This document shows positions 39,829-50,454 of a DNA stretch of 64,000 nucleotides, piece by piece; the first letter of the stretch is position 1, and every line of letters begins with the position of its first letter. The DNA lies in contig JAIVFI010000031.1 in NCBI GenBank assembly GCA_025558095.1, positions 1-64,000 on the forward strand, read 5' to 3'. The notes under the pieces were generated by a model. It was given only the letters and a program-made list of their open reading frames with translations, searched no databases and was not told where the DNA came from. The translations under genes were made by a program, and so were the position numbers. This DNA comes from Hyaloraphidium curvatum. Lineage: Eukaryota > Monoblepharomycota > Hyaloraphidiomycetes > Hyaloraphidiales > Hyaloraphidiaceae.

Positions 39829-41343
39829 TCACTTGCCGTCCTTGGCAGTTTCGCCCCACATCAGCCCCTTGTAGCCCGTCCACCGGCCCCACTTCGAGTG
39901 CTGCGGATCCTCCCGCAATGCCGGGTAGTCGACGTAGCCGCGCTCGATTGTAGCGTAGAACAAGTTGGCGTCGTACTGCTGAAGGATCAGCCCGGTTGTC
40001 TGAGGCGGGTTGTAGGGATCGAACACCGTGTTGGTCACGACCGGAAGCCCCCTCCGAATCCGCTCGACCAGGTCCGGGTTCGAAATGAAGAGCCGCGCGA
40101 AGCCGACCAGATCAACGTGGCCGGTGTGCTTCGAGAGCAGCTGGGTCGCCATGTCGGGAAGGTAGCCGCCGCAGGTCAGAACCGTGATGCCGAGCGAATG
40201 GGCGAGGTTCGTCAGGGGGTCGAGGCGCGGAGTCCTGTAATCAAGCGGCTTGTACCGCATGTTCGGAGGCTCCACGAAGTGAACGTAGGCAAGGTTCAGG
40301 GCTGCCGGATCCAAGATATCAATGCCATCGATTGACTCGACTGCAGGCGAAGCACGCACGAGCCAGCATTCTTAGCAGAGTCGAGTATGTCGCGATGGGG
40401 TCCTCGTCCGAAATTTCGCCTTGACTGTCGCCAAGTGTCGTCAGTTGCCCGAAATGACGTGAGCAACATGCGGCCCACCTTCCCCAAGGGCTCAAGCGGA
40501 TTGCGACGCGGCCGCTTTCGCCGTCCAGGGCCTTGATCGTCTCCTTAACCGATTCCACGAGGAAACGGCAACGGTTCTCGGCCGAGCCGCCGTAAATGTC
40601 GCGCCGCTTGTTCGTCCCGCTTTCGAGGAACTGATTCAGGAGGTAGCCATTGGCGCCGTGGAGCTCGACGCCGTCAAATCCGGCCTCGCGAACCGCGCGC
40701 CTGGCGCCCCTCCCGTACCACGTAGTCCGCTCACGGGCCTCTTCGGTAGTCAGTTCCCGCGGGACCTCGTGCGGTACCTTCTTCCCGCGGCCAAGGATCA
40801 CATCGTCGGCCTGGGCAATCGGAGACGACGAAACCGGGAGCTGGTTGTTGGGCTGGAAAGCCGAATGAGAGGACCGTCCGCAGTGCCAGGTCTGGTAGAT
40901 GCATAGTAATCAGGAGCGCAAGAGCGATGCCGCGACCGACATCCAACCTGCATGAAGAAGACGCCGTCCGGTTGCGCAGTCTTGACGGCCCGAACGACCG
41001 AGCGCCACGACTCGACTTGCGGGTCGGACCAAATTCCAGGGCACCGCGGCGCCGCAACTCCCTCCGGATCGATGCAGGTCGCCTCTGTGAGCACGAGGCC
41101 GCCCGGCGTCGATCTCTGAACGTAGTACTTCGAAACCAAATCCGCTTTGGGCACGCCGTCGAGCCCGACACGGTGCCGGGCCATCGAGGCCATAACGATT
41201 CGATGCTGGAGCTTGAATCCCGGGGAACCGCCCAGAACGAGGGGCGAGAAGACGGGCGAGTCCTGCCCATTGCCGGGGGAGACACCGTCGTCTTTGAGGT
41301 GGCCAGCCAAGTTCTGGACCCTCTCGTTCGCCTTCTGCGCCAT
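39829..41343 (-). CDS. Old Yellow Enzyme-type NADH:flavin oxidoreductase, frameshifted
   Basis: FMN enzyme that reduces activated C=C bonds. Exons 41343-40948, 40891-40479 and 40424-39829. Motifs: LQHRIVMASMARHR (FMN region), QTWHCGRSSH (rebuilt across the first intron), GFDGVELHGANGYLLNQFL, NKRRDIYGGSAENRCRF, AIRLSPWG, and LVGFARLFISNPDLVERI. In the third exon the frame breaks at 40353-40360, where CGTG is repeated in tandem. Taking out four bases reads LLRMLARASPAVESIDGIDI and restores the barrel strand AYVHFVEPP. A 19-nt intron would also fit on paper but is implausible. So it is a recent pseudogene, an allele, or an assembly slip. An upstream in-frame Met exists at 41475. Confidence 0.8.
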
Positions 41344-41795
41344 TTCTACGGCGATTTCTATCTGTAGGAGGCAAGTTTCGTCGTGTTCAGTGCGAGGGCG
41401 GCCGACTTCTCCTGTGGCAGCGGCGGTGCGGTTTCGCAAGGAGGCGCCGAAGGTCCCAATCGCCACCACCTTCAACGTCCCAGCAGGAACGGCATCGATG
41501 GTTGAAAGTAGCTCCAGCGTACTTGTATTTCGCTGTCAGATGGTCTCCCAGCGGGATTCCTTGCGATCGCGGTCGGGTACAGAGGCGGTCATCCAGGGTC
41601 CTCGGCGATCGGACGAGGGTCTCCCACCGACCGAAGCGCCCCCTCCCACTGGCCGCAGTCCCTGCCAGTCCTGCTTGCTCACCTTTTCTATTGTCTTGCG
41701 GAGTCTCGACTACCGTCACGCACGTCCTGCGGACGGGTGAAAGCGGACAGGGGACGGAGACACGCTCGGAGCTGGACCCCTGAACCGCCGCGAAG
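41344..41795. promoter_or_regulatory. Divergent intergenic region
   Basis: 452 bp between the Old Yellow Enzyme and the USP-C2 gene; no gene or clear motif seen. Confidence 0.35.
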
Positions 41796-43874
41796 ATGGA
41801 GGAGTACGTCAAGAAACTCGAAGAGGAATCGGAGCAGCACAAGCAGAAGGTCAAAGAGACCGTCATGACCCGCGATTCGCTCGGACTCCTTGGCGATGGC
41901 GCCGAACTCCGCGACGACTTCCCTTCGCCCGTTGTCCCGAACAAAATCATCATCGTGCCGGTCGATGGGAGCCCCGATTCCTGGGCAGCTTTGGAGCTCG
42001 GCATGCAGCAGGCGCTGAACCCGTCGCCGCCGGGACCCTACAGGCTCTACGTGCCGGCCCTTGCTTACTACTGGTTGGCGATTGTCATGGGCCGGGCCAA
42101 AGGCTGCATGTCCCTGACAGAATCTTTCGTTCTCCAGGGACAAGATGCCGGGCTCGAAGGAGGACAAAGAGGAGAAAGCGTCTCGCTACGCGGAATCGGT
42201 GTGCCATTTGAGAGTCGTTGGTTGTGTGTTCCGGCACTAACGCCGGTTGTTCGCAGCTCAAAGCCGAAGCCATCAAGAGGATAATGGATTTTGAGAAGCA
42301 GAGTGGCAAGAAGCTCTTCTACAACGCCGCGACCGTGTCCGTGGTTGGCAACCTGGAGAAGGAGTTCACCAAGTCGTACGATCGATGGGTCGAGAGCCAT
42401 CCCGACCCGTCCTCGCACCCGCGGATTATCATCGGCCTCCAGGATCCTTACGCCGAGGCAAAGAACAAGAAGGAGAGCGACCTCCTCAAGCAGGTCTGGA
42501 AGCACGCCTCCACCGGGACGGAAATCATCGTCGTGGACGCTCAATCGAACTCGATCGTCAAGACCTCGGCGAACCTTTCGTCTGCCTTTCCGAGCCCGTC
42601 TACTTTGCCATCTCGGGAGCAGGCCATACCCGCGGCGCTTGCTGCTATCGCTGCTGCTCACGAAGGCCAGGCTTCCAAGGCGGCGGCAGCTCGCGGGGCT
42701 GGTGCCGCGCCGCCGTCGGACGGTTCTGTTGCTGCTGCGGCGGCGGCTCCCGCAAAAGCCGATCCGTTCCTCGACGCCACCAACAAAGCATTCGACGACT
42801 TTGAAAAGGAACTGGATGCCTCTCTTGGAGCGTCGGCAGCCGATGCGGGTTCCGCGGCAGAAGCTGCGGTGTCGTCTACGGCGGAGAAGGCTGAAGCCGC
42901 GACGGAAAGCGTCCAGGCCGCTGCCGCTGCGGAGGCGCCGACAGCATTGAGCGATGCTGGTAGGACTCACCGTGTCGTCAGCGTCACTTTCTACTCACAA
43001 AGCGACTCTTCAGCTGCCGCCACCGCCAGCGTCACCGCTCAGGATTTGAAGGCTCCCGCCAGGAGCAGCAGCTTGACCGCAACCGCTGCCGCTGCCGCCC
43101 CTGCCGTTGTTGCTGCTACTGCGGCCGCGTCTGTGTCGGATTCCGGCGTGGCTTCCGGCGCCTCCGCTCAGGCGACTCAGGTCACTGTAACGCCGGTCGA
43201 CATCGACTTTGCTTCTTCAGAGATGGCCAAGCGGATGCCGATTGCTGTGAGTGTTCTCGGGCTGCTGCCGGCAGTCCCACTGAAAGTCGCCGCAGTACGC
43301 CAAGTACGTTGACAAGGCCACGGGAAAGTCGACCTACCACTCGACAATCGCGCCGGAGGTCCAGGCTTCGCACGTCGGGTCGTCCTTCACGGTGACGCTG
43401 CGGGCCGAGAATCTCGCGAAGAAGGACTTGCTTGGCAAGAGTGATGGTTTCATTCAGGTGTCTAGGCCGACGCGTGCCGGAGGTGGGCTTTGGCTGTCGC
43501 CTCAGTCACACAGTCTCATCTGACTCCGCTCCATCTAGGTCTCGTACTCGTCCAAGCGTCGTCAATCGTGCCGAAATCCCTGTCGCCGACTTGGCCTGCC
43601 ATGAAGATGTCGCTGGATGCCCTGAACCGCGGAGACCTTGACGTTCCCTTGCTTTGGGAGGTGCTCGACGACGACAACGGATCAAGCGAGCTGATCGGGT
43701 CGTTCGAGGCCAGCGTTTCGGACATGCAGAAGACGAAGGTGGGCGACACGGTTTCCGAGAAGTGCAATGGTCCTGACGAGGAACTTCCAGTCGTTCCCCT
43801 TGGTGGATCCCAAATCTAGCAAAAAGGACCTGGGCGTGGTGATCGTGGAGAGCTGGGCGCTCGGCAATGCCTAG
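41796..43874 (+). CDS. USP-like domain joined to a copine-like C2 domain
   Basis: Six exons (41796-42073, 42138-42198, 42257-43246, 43296-43482, 43539-43738, 43791-43874) give 599 aa. After a coiled coil (EYVKKLEEESEQHKQKVKE), residues about 48-200 start with NKIIIVPVDGSPDSWAALEL, the first strand and loop of a universal stress protein fold, and end in a TGTEIIVVDAQS-like strand. A long Ala/Ser-rich linker follows (about 215-440). The C-terminus (about 470-599) is a C2 domain: TLRAENLAKKDLLGKSDGFI, VPKSLSPTWPAM, DVPLLWEVLDDDNGSSELIG, and a last KKDLGVVIV strand, closest to copine C2 domains. The Asp residues of the Ca loops are partly kept (KKD, SDG, DDD). No vWA domain. It may carry a stress or nucleotide sensor to membranes; inferred only. 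Confidence 0.8.
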
Positions 43875-43953
43875 TGACCAAGAGCTTACGACCCACTACA
43901 TTACTTCAGTAGAAGACCTCTGAGCTCCGCGACCCTGCCCTACGCCTGAAACT

Positions 43954-45433
43954 CTACCCTCTCCAGTTCTGCGTCGGCATTGGCCGGTTCCGAAGGATGA
44001 GCTCGATCTCCTCCATAATGTCCGGCGTCAGGCGCTTGCTCAAGTCGAGCGCCTTAATGTTCTCCGTGATCTGCTCCGGCCGCGAAGCTCCGATGACGGC
44101 GCTCGTCACATCCGGGTTCACGAGGGTCCACGCGATGGCGAGCTGTGCCGTCGTACCTCCCAAGCGCTTCGCGATGGGCTTTTGGGAGCTGTGAGCCAGT
44201 GCGGGGGCGGAAAGAACCGAGATCCCACCTCGAGAAGCTTCACCCGCTCGATCTTGCTCTTCCCGTAATCAGTGAAGATCTGGTCCGCAATGTTCTTGAT
44301 GTAATCGTTGATCTTCGTTCCAAAGGCAAAGCGGGAGTCAGCGGGGAACTTGTAGTCGTTGTACTTGCCGCTCAGTATGCCTCCGTCAACGGGGGACCAA
44401 ATGAGCGATCCTGTCGGCAAGTGCATCAGAACGCTTGCCGGCGAAGTCCCCACTAGGCGCCCACCAATGCCGTGATTCCGGAACAGCGGCTTGTATTCGA
44501 CCTCTTGTCGTTCCCGCCAAAACATGTTGTCTGCGGCAGGGGAATAAGGTCAGAGGGGAGGTTGGCCGTGAATGGTGATGCCCACATTGAGGCTGCTCGA
44601 ACTGCGGACGAACGGGCACATTTAGAAAACGCTCCCGGGCCTGTCTACAAGGAATCACCCACAATCGGTCCCTGGAGCCCGAGCTGCTTGGCAACCATGA
44701 TCGCTTCGGTCGTCTCTGCCGCCGTCCACTGAGAACGGTCTTCAGCGCCGGGCCGTATCGGGACAGGCTCGAGGTACCTCGCTGACAGCCCAGTAGTAGC
44801 AGAGTCCATGGTCAATCAGGTAGTTGAAGGCCCGCACGGTCTCCTCGATCGGCGTCTCGACGTCGGAGCGGTGGGCGACAAATATGTCCATGTACTCGAG
44901 CTGCATTCTCTCCAACGAGGCCTTGGCTCCTTCGACGATGTGCTTCCGCGAAAGCCCGAGGTCGTTCGGTCCCAAAGAGCCGTCCCCAAAGAAGAGCTTC
45001 GAGGAAACGACGAGGTCGGACCGCTTGAAGCCGTGCTCCTTCAGCGCCTTCCCCATGTCGATCTCGCAACGACCATCTGAGTTCGCGGCCCGGATCAGAA
45101 CGGGAACCACCGCGAAGACCACCAGAGCGCGCCCGACCGCCATAAGACTCCGAAGTGTCAAAGTAGTTGATCCCTACGTCGAACGCGGTCTTGATACAGG
45201 CCGAGCACATCTCTGCCGAAACGCGACCGCGTTGAGGACGGAGTCCCGCCCAGCTCGGACCCGAGCCGTGTCCCACCGTACGGGACTTGCTTGCCGTACG
45301 TTATCCAGCCTCCGAGGCCTATCCGGCTGACCTTCAGGCCGGACCGCGACCCGATGCGCTTGTAGGTCATCTGCGGGGGCTTGGTGCCCCACGTCTTCGT
45401 GAAGCTGTCCCAGTGCTCGAAGAGCTGCGTCAT
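43954..45433 (-). CDS. Aldo-keto reductase, AKR6 / Kv-beta-like
   Basis: NADPH-dependent oxidoreductase with a TIM barrel. Eight exons (45433-45277, 45212-45138, 45076-44778, 44728-44663, 44601-44586, 44530-44465, 44410-44229, 44178-43954) give 361 aa. Motifs: GLKVSRIGLGGWITYG, FDVGINYFDTSESYGDGRCE (catalytic Asp and Tyr), VVSSKLFFG (catalytic Lys), DIFVAHRSD (His), YNMFWRERQEVEY, IWSPVDGGILSGKYND, and VIGASRPEQITENIKAL. This is the Kv-beta/AKR6 pattern. The fifth exon is 16 nt and encodes FEQPQ plus one base; it completes PIFEQPQYNMF. The last join uses the AG after cccaaa, which gives PIAKRLGGTTAQLAIAW. Confidence 0.92.
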
Positions 45434-45868
45434 GGCTGCGCGGAACCCGGGAAACGGAGGCCGATGGCCCGGCTACAAGGCGGGAGGCAAGGGAAACAGG
45501 CACGTTCGGAGATTGACCGGATCGGCGATGATCAACCCGGGCGCCGCACGTTCCAATTACCCGGACATCGACACCAAGCCTTCGTGCTGGAATTGGACAT
45601 CATCGAGGATGGCTTCCACACCGTCTGATGGCGTCTGATCGCTTGGTCACGGGAACTTGAGAGGTTGATCCCAACTACCAGCACGCCCACTGCCGCCTTA
45701 ATGATGACCAAGGGGAATCATGAAAGGGCAAATCACTATCATTCCAACTGCTTCAAGGCCGATCTGAATTGTTCTCCTGTGGTTCGACGCTTAATCAGGC
45801 ACGTGATTGGGATGTGCGGATGTGAGCCGGGGGCGCGAGGAGTCAGCGCCACATCACAACATTCAGTC
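45434..45868. promoter_or_regulatory. Divergent intergenic region
   Basis: 435 bp between the aldo-keto reductase and the CBS-domain gene. I see no gene or repeat in it. Confidence 0.35.
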
Positions 45869-47078
45869 ATGTCGAAGCCAATCAGCGAGCTTACCTTTGC
45901 CGAGGCCATGGGCCGGGTCGGCGACCTCCCGGACCTCGTCACCGTGCCGGCGTCCGCGGCGATTCGGGACGGCCTGAAGGAGATGGCGGCATCCGGAGTT
46001 TCAGTGCTCGCGGTCACGTCGGCGACGTCCGCGGACAAGGTCATCGCCATCGTCGGGTTCCACGACGCCGTTGTGGGTGGAAGTATCGCCTTCCGGGCGG
46101 GGACGGCGCTCATTGTAGCCGGCGGGCCTCGTGGGACACGGAACAGGTCTACCTCGTCAAGAGCTTGACAAAGGACGCCAAGATGGACAAGGCCGCCTTC
46201 GAGGCCCTTCTTGAGCGGCCAATCGACGACCTGCTTACTCTGGATCCCGACCAGGAGTCGTACCGGTCGGGTCATTGTCGACGCCCGTCGTTGCGTCCCT
46301 AACCGGACCGCAACACAGCGTCTACGAACGCGATATCAACGATACCATCGGAGAGACGCTACGGCAGTTTTCCCACGGCCTCCATCGCGCCCTGTGGGTA
46401 GCTTGTTCTCTTGCCTTGTTGTCGCTGACGGTTCCTCCAGGATCACGGACGTGAGGGGCAAGACGGGCCCCCACATCTTCTCGCAATCCGACGTCATCAG
46501 CTACCTCGTTTCCCATCCGGTAAGTGCCACCGACTGAGGCCGTCCTGGATTCGTCCTAGACCTAGTTGCTCCCCGCCCAGGAATCCGCCCCCTCGGACCC
46601 GAGAACGACCACCTTGGAGAGCCTGAAGCTGGACAAGAAGGCCGTGGACAGCATCTCCGACAAGGTCACTGGGCTGGACGGGTTCCGGACCATCGTGGAG
46701 AAGAAGGTGCTCGCCGTCCCGGTGCTGGACGCCGCCGGCAAGGTCGAAGCGACGCTGGCCGTCGGAGGTGGGGCCGAGCGGAAGCGCTTCGTCCGAAAGT
46801 TGGATGTGACGATCTCGCCCCTCCATCCAGACCTCCGAGGGATCACGGGGGACACGGTCGACTCCATCCACGGCCCCGTCGTAGACTTCATCAAGTCCCG
46901 GCGCTTCTCCCACGCCACCGCCGGCGTGCGGCCCCAGGTCACGGCCAAATCGACGCTCCAGGACGTTATGGAGATAATGAAGATGCACCAGGCCCACCGC
47001 GTGTGGGTGGTGGACGCCGAGGGGAAGCCCGTAGGGGTCGTCTCGATGTCGGACGTGATCCGGGCGGTATCGGCCTAG
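45869..47078 (+). CDS. CBS-domain protein, Snf4/gamma-like
   Basis: Five exons (45869-46072, 46147-46259, 46319-46393, 46441-46519, 46581-47078) give 322 aa. The clearest CBS repeat is last: TLQDVMEIMKMHQAHRVWVV, then GKPVGVVSMSDVIRAVS at the C-terminus. A second is seen at the start (AAIRDGLKEMAASGVSVLAV, IVGFHDAV), and two weaker ones lie between (GPHIFSQSDVISYLVSHP; EKKVLAVPVLDAAGKVEATL). Four CBS repeats in one chain is the layout of AMPK gamma/Snf4 proteins and of some stand-alone adenylate sensors. Whether it belongs to an AMPK complex is not shown. The first intron uses the AG at 46146, not the nearer tgtag, which keeps the frame. Confidence 0.85.
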
Positions 47079-47316
47079 CGATGCCGGATTAGACAGCTCG
47101 GTGGACATCGAGCACGCGTCGGGAGAATGATTCTTTTGTCACTCGTTCCAGTTGCTGGGAATACAGGGTATATGGCTCAAGTTGTGCGATCGAGCATCGA
47201 AAAAGTTCCTCTCCGTCCGGGCGCCCGTCTCGCACCGTCTTCCAATGAAGGAAGTCCACCAACTCATCCATCGCTTCTCGAATCCAGGTCAGGATGTCCC
47301 GAAAAGCGACCCGAGC

Positions 47317-47771
47317 TCAGCTAAAGCGGGCCTTGATGACCCCGGGCAAGTCCCCGTTCAGCGCCTGCTCACGGAAGAGCATGCGGTTGATTTTGTAGTC
47401 CATGATCACACCCTGTCCACGTAGAGCGGTTCCACAAAGAGGCAGCAAGGAGAAAGAGCCCGATTGCAGGTCCAAACGAGGTTTGCCGCGGCAAGGACGC
47501 CACGCGAGGCGAACAGAACCGTGAGCGAGTGGAGACCCTCCCCACCGCACCGCCCCACCTTGGACCTCCCGTGCTCTATGCACTTGTCCTTGACCGCGTG
47601 CCGCCGCGTGATGCGCGGGTAGGTGTTGAGCGCGAGCTGCGCGCGCCGCCGGGTTGCCGCGGGCTGCTCCGTGTCCCGCACGATGAACCGCAGCGCCTGC
47701 CGCATGACCTCGTTCTCCTGCACGAACTGCCGCGCGAGCTTGTCGCGGATCATCCACGCCACGGGCGCCAT
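47317..47771 (-). CDS. MRP2: Mitochondrial small-subunit ribosomal protein uS14m
   Basis: Two exons (47771-47559, 47412-47317) give 102 aa. The uS14 core is clear: MRQALRFIVRDTEQPAATRR, LNTYPRITRRHAVKDKCIEH, and the C-terminal block YKINRMLFREQALNGDLPGV ending KARFS. It lacks the CxxC zinc pair, as do yeast Mrp2 and many bacterial S14 forms. It is part of the mitochondrial 37S head. The N-terminus has little presequence character (MAPVAWMIRDKLARQF), as for its homologues. The single intron is 146 nt, long for this genome. Confidence 0.9.
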
Positions 47772-48046
47772 TGCCAGCGACTGATTGAACTCGAAGCAGC
47801 CAATGCGACCAAGCCCTTTGACACACAGCTAGAACGTCGGATCCAGTTCTCCCGAAGAGATCCTCCGCGGTTTCGACCGACTTTCCGTGCTGTGTTTGCT
47901 TGCGCGGAACCGTACTTAAGGCGGACATCTGCCTCGGATCTCCCGGACACGCGGAAATCAGAACCATTACGTCCTCAGAGCCGCGAATCACGGCGACTGC
48001 CCTGCTCTCTCGGATCGCCCTCCTTACTCTCTTTCTGGGAACCACC

Positions 48047-48573
48047 ATGTCGTTCCTCTCCACCATCTTCGGCGGCGGCAGCACCGAGACGAAGCCCGCG
48101 CCGGTCCAGAAGACCGACGAGGAGTGGAAGTCCATCCTGACGCCCGAGGCGTACTACGTCCTCCGGAAGCACGGAACAGAGTACGCCGGGACCAGCCCTC
48201 TAAACAGGGAGAAGCGCACGGGGATCTTCCACTGCGGTGGATGTGGAGCCCCTCTCTTCGAGTCGTCGACCAAATACGAGTCCGGGTCGGGATGGCCCAG
48301 CGTGAGTCGCTCGAGATGCCCTGCGCCGAGCTCCCTTGACTCGTCCCGCGATGCCAGTTCTGGGCACCCATCGACGGCGCCATCGAGACCTCGACCGACT
48401 ACAAGATCGGGTACGCACGGACCGAGGTCCACTGCGCGGCATGCCACGGACACCTCGGGCACGTCTTCCGCGACGGGCCCAAGCCCACGGGCCAGCGGTA
48501 CTGCATGAACGGGGTCGCGATGAAGTTCGTGCCCAAGGATGAGGCGGGCAAGCCGGCGGAGGAGAAGATCTGA
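48047..48573 (+). CDS. msrB: Peptide-methionine (R)-S-oxide reductase MsrB
   Basis: Reduces methionine-R-sulfoxide in proteins. Two exons (48047-48301, 48358-48573) give 156 aa. Motifs: [20 protein letters not shown] (first zinc CxxC), [16 protein letters not shown] across the join, [14 protein letters not shown] (second CxxC), and [13 protein letters not shown] with the catalytic Cys. Length is normal for the family. No obvious targeting sequence ([20 protein letters not shown]), so cytosol is likely. Confidence 0.95.
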
Positions 48574-48639
48574 GGCGGTGAAGGGGAAGGTCTGAGGCGA
48601 CAAGAAGTGTATTCCCATTGTGTGCTCGTTCAAGATGTT

Positions 48640-50339
48640 TCAAGCCGCCTCTTCGTCCGTCTCCCACCCCGAATCGTCCGGCGAACCCTCGTCCCCCTCG
48701 AGCACCTCGATCTGCGCCTGCGGCTCCGCGTCCGACCCCTCATCGTCGGCAAGCTCCTCAGCGACGAAGTCGCCGTCGTCCGCCTGGTCGTGATGGTGGT
48801 GCCCGAAGTAGGGTCCCAGCCCCTCGCCGTCATCGCCGTCCCCGGCCTCCCAGTCCACGTGGTCTCCGTCGCTGCTCCCGCTCCCGTCCTCCCCCTCCCA
48901 ATCCACCCCCTCCTGCCCCTCCTCCCAGTCCGCCGGCTCGGACCCAAAGTCGCTGCTGTGCTCGCTCCCCGAAAAGTCGCTCAGATCGCTCATCTCCTCC
49001 TCGAAAGTGCCCGAGGACGAGTCCCAGTCTGTGCCCTCCTCCTGCCCGCCCTCGGTGTCGGATGACTGCGACCACTCCGATACCCCGCCATCGCCGTCCT
49101 CGCCCGCGTTCTCTTTCGCGCGCTGCTCCTCCTTCTCCTTCTCGTCAGGGAACACGAAGTGGAAAAGCCGCTTGCGCCAGATCCTGCGGATGTCCTCGAG
49201 GATGCCGTCCTTGTGGAAGCGGTCGCAGGCGTACTTGACGAGGGGCTTGGGGAGGTCCGTCCCGAGGAGGAAGCCGGCGACGTGCTCGAGGACCTGGTGC
49301 GCGGAATCGATCTGGTCCTGGGCCATGCTCCAGAGGCGCTCGACGAAGCGACCTTTCGAACAGTTGTCAGCGAAAAGAAGACGCATGCCAGCAAGCGGAA
49401 TCACGCACGTAGTTTGTACTTGTCCCAATCGACCCAGTGGAAGACGGGCGCGGCAAAGTCGAACGGCCAGAAGGTAAAGTCGCCGTCCTGGTGGTTCGCC
49501 TCGTGCTCGTCGCTCCAGCACTGCTGCATCGAGTCCAGCATGTCCAGCACGTTGGTGAACTCGGACAGGGCGCCGTGCTCGGCCAGCAGCCGGCCGAGCT
49601 CCGAGAAGCGCGTCGGGAGCTCCCTCACGATGCGCTTGTACTCTTCGGGGTCCCACTGGACGTCCGTCGGCATCTCGAACTTGGGGATCCTTTCCAAGGC
49701 GGCCATGAGCACCTTTTCGCCCATGACGCCACCGGCCATTCGCCGCGACTTGCGCACGACGGGGGCCAGGAAGTACTTGACGAAGCGGCCGACGCCGGAC
49801 CAGAAGGCGGCGAGATCCGCGGCGCCGGGCGGCGGCAGGTTGATTTGAGAAGGCTGCGCCGCCGGGGTCGCGGCGGCAGGCGTCTGCACGGGCGATTTCG
49901 GAGCCGGGGGCGTGTGCTGGCCCCCCGGCGCGGGCTCCTCCCCGTCTCCCTCCCCTTCCCTGTCGTCCTGGGGCTGATCAAAGTACTTGTTGGCCGGTGG
50001 CGGCGGTTTCTCGCCGAAAAACACGCTGTAGTCCGTGCCGGCCTTTCGCAGGACGTCCACGAGGAGGTACGGCATCCGCAGCTTGACCGACTCGAGCAGC
50101 AGCCCACTGGCCCGGAAGCCCTTGGACAGCTTCGACACGGTATAGAGGTCCACCAGCGGCAGATAGGAGAAGATAATGCGGTGCAGCTCGGGCGGGATGG
50201 ACTCGAGCGGGCACTCGGGCGCGGGCTCGGACCGCCGCCGCTTGCGCGCGCTGCGGGCCGCCGGGGTGCCCGCGGGCGTGGCGTCGGCCGTCGCGGCGTC
50301 CTGCGCTTTGCGCTTGCGGTTCGGGGCGGGCGTCGACAT
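48640..50339 (-). CDS. F-box protein with acidic C-terminal tail
   Basis: Two exons (50339-49409, 49352-48640) give 547 aa. After a basic N-terminus (APNRKRKAQD, SARKRRRSE) comes an F-box at about 44-80 (LESIPPELHRIIFSYLPLVD), which should bind Skp1 of an SCF ubiquitin ligase. The middle (about 180-440) is helical and Trp-rich, with YDWD-like strings (FAAPVFHWVDWDKYKL), and has no LRR or WD repeats I can name. The last about 120 residues are almost wholly Asp, Glu, Ser and Gly (SDLSDFSGSEHSSDFGSEP). Substrate unknown. This is the first of three F-box genes within 7.5 kb. Confidence 0.8.
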
Positions 50340-50454
50340 CGCGCTGACGCCTGGAAGAAAGAAGTTGAAGACAAAGCTGGGACGCGTGCTACCTGCGCAA
50401 ATAGATCAGAGGCGTCGCCGACAACAGGCCGGAGAGCTGCGACGATTCCATCAG

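Noticed and set aside
40342-40360. A 19-nt GT-AG intron in the Old Yellow Enzyme gene
   Set aside because: Far below the local minimum; the CGTG tandem repeat explains the frame change more simply.
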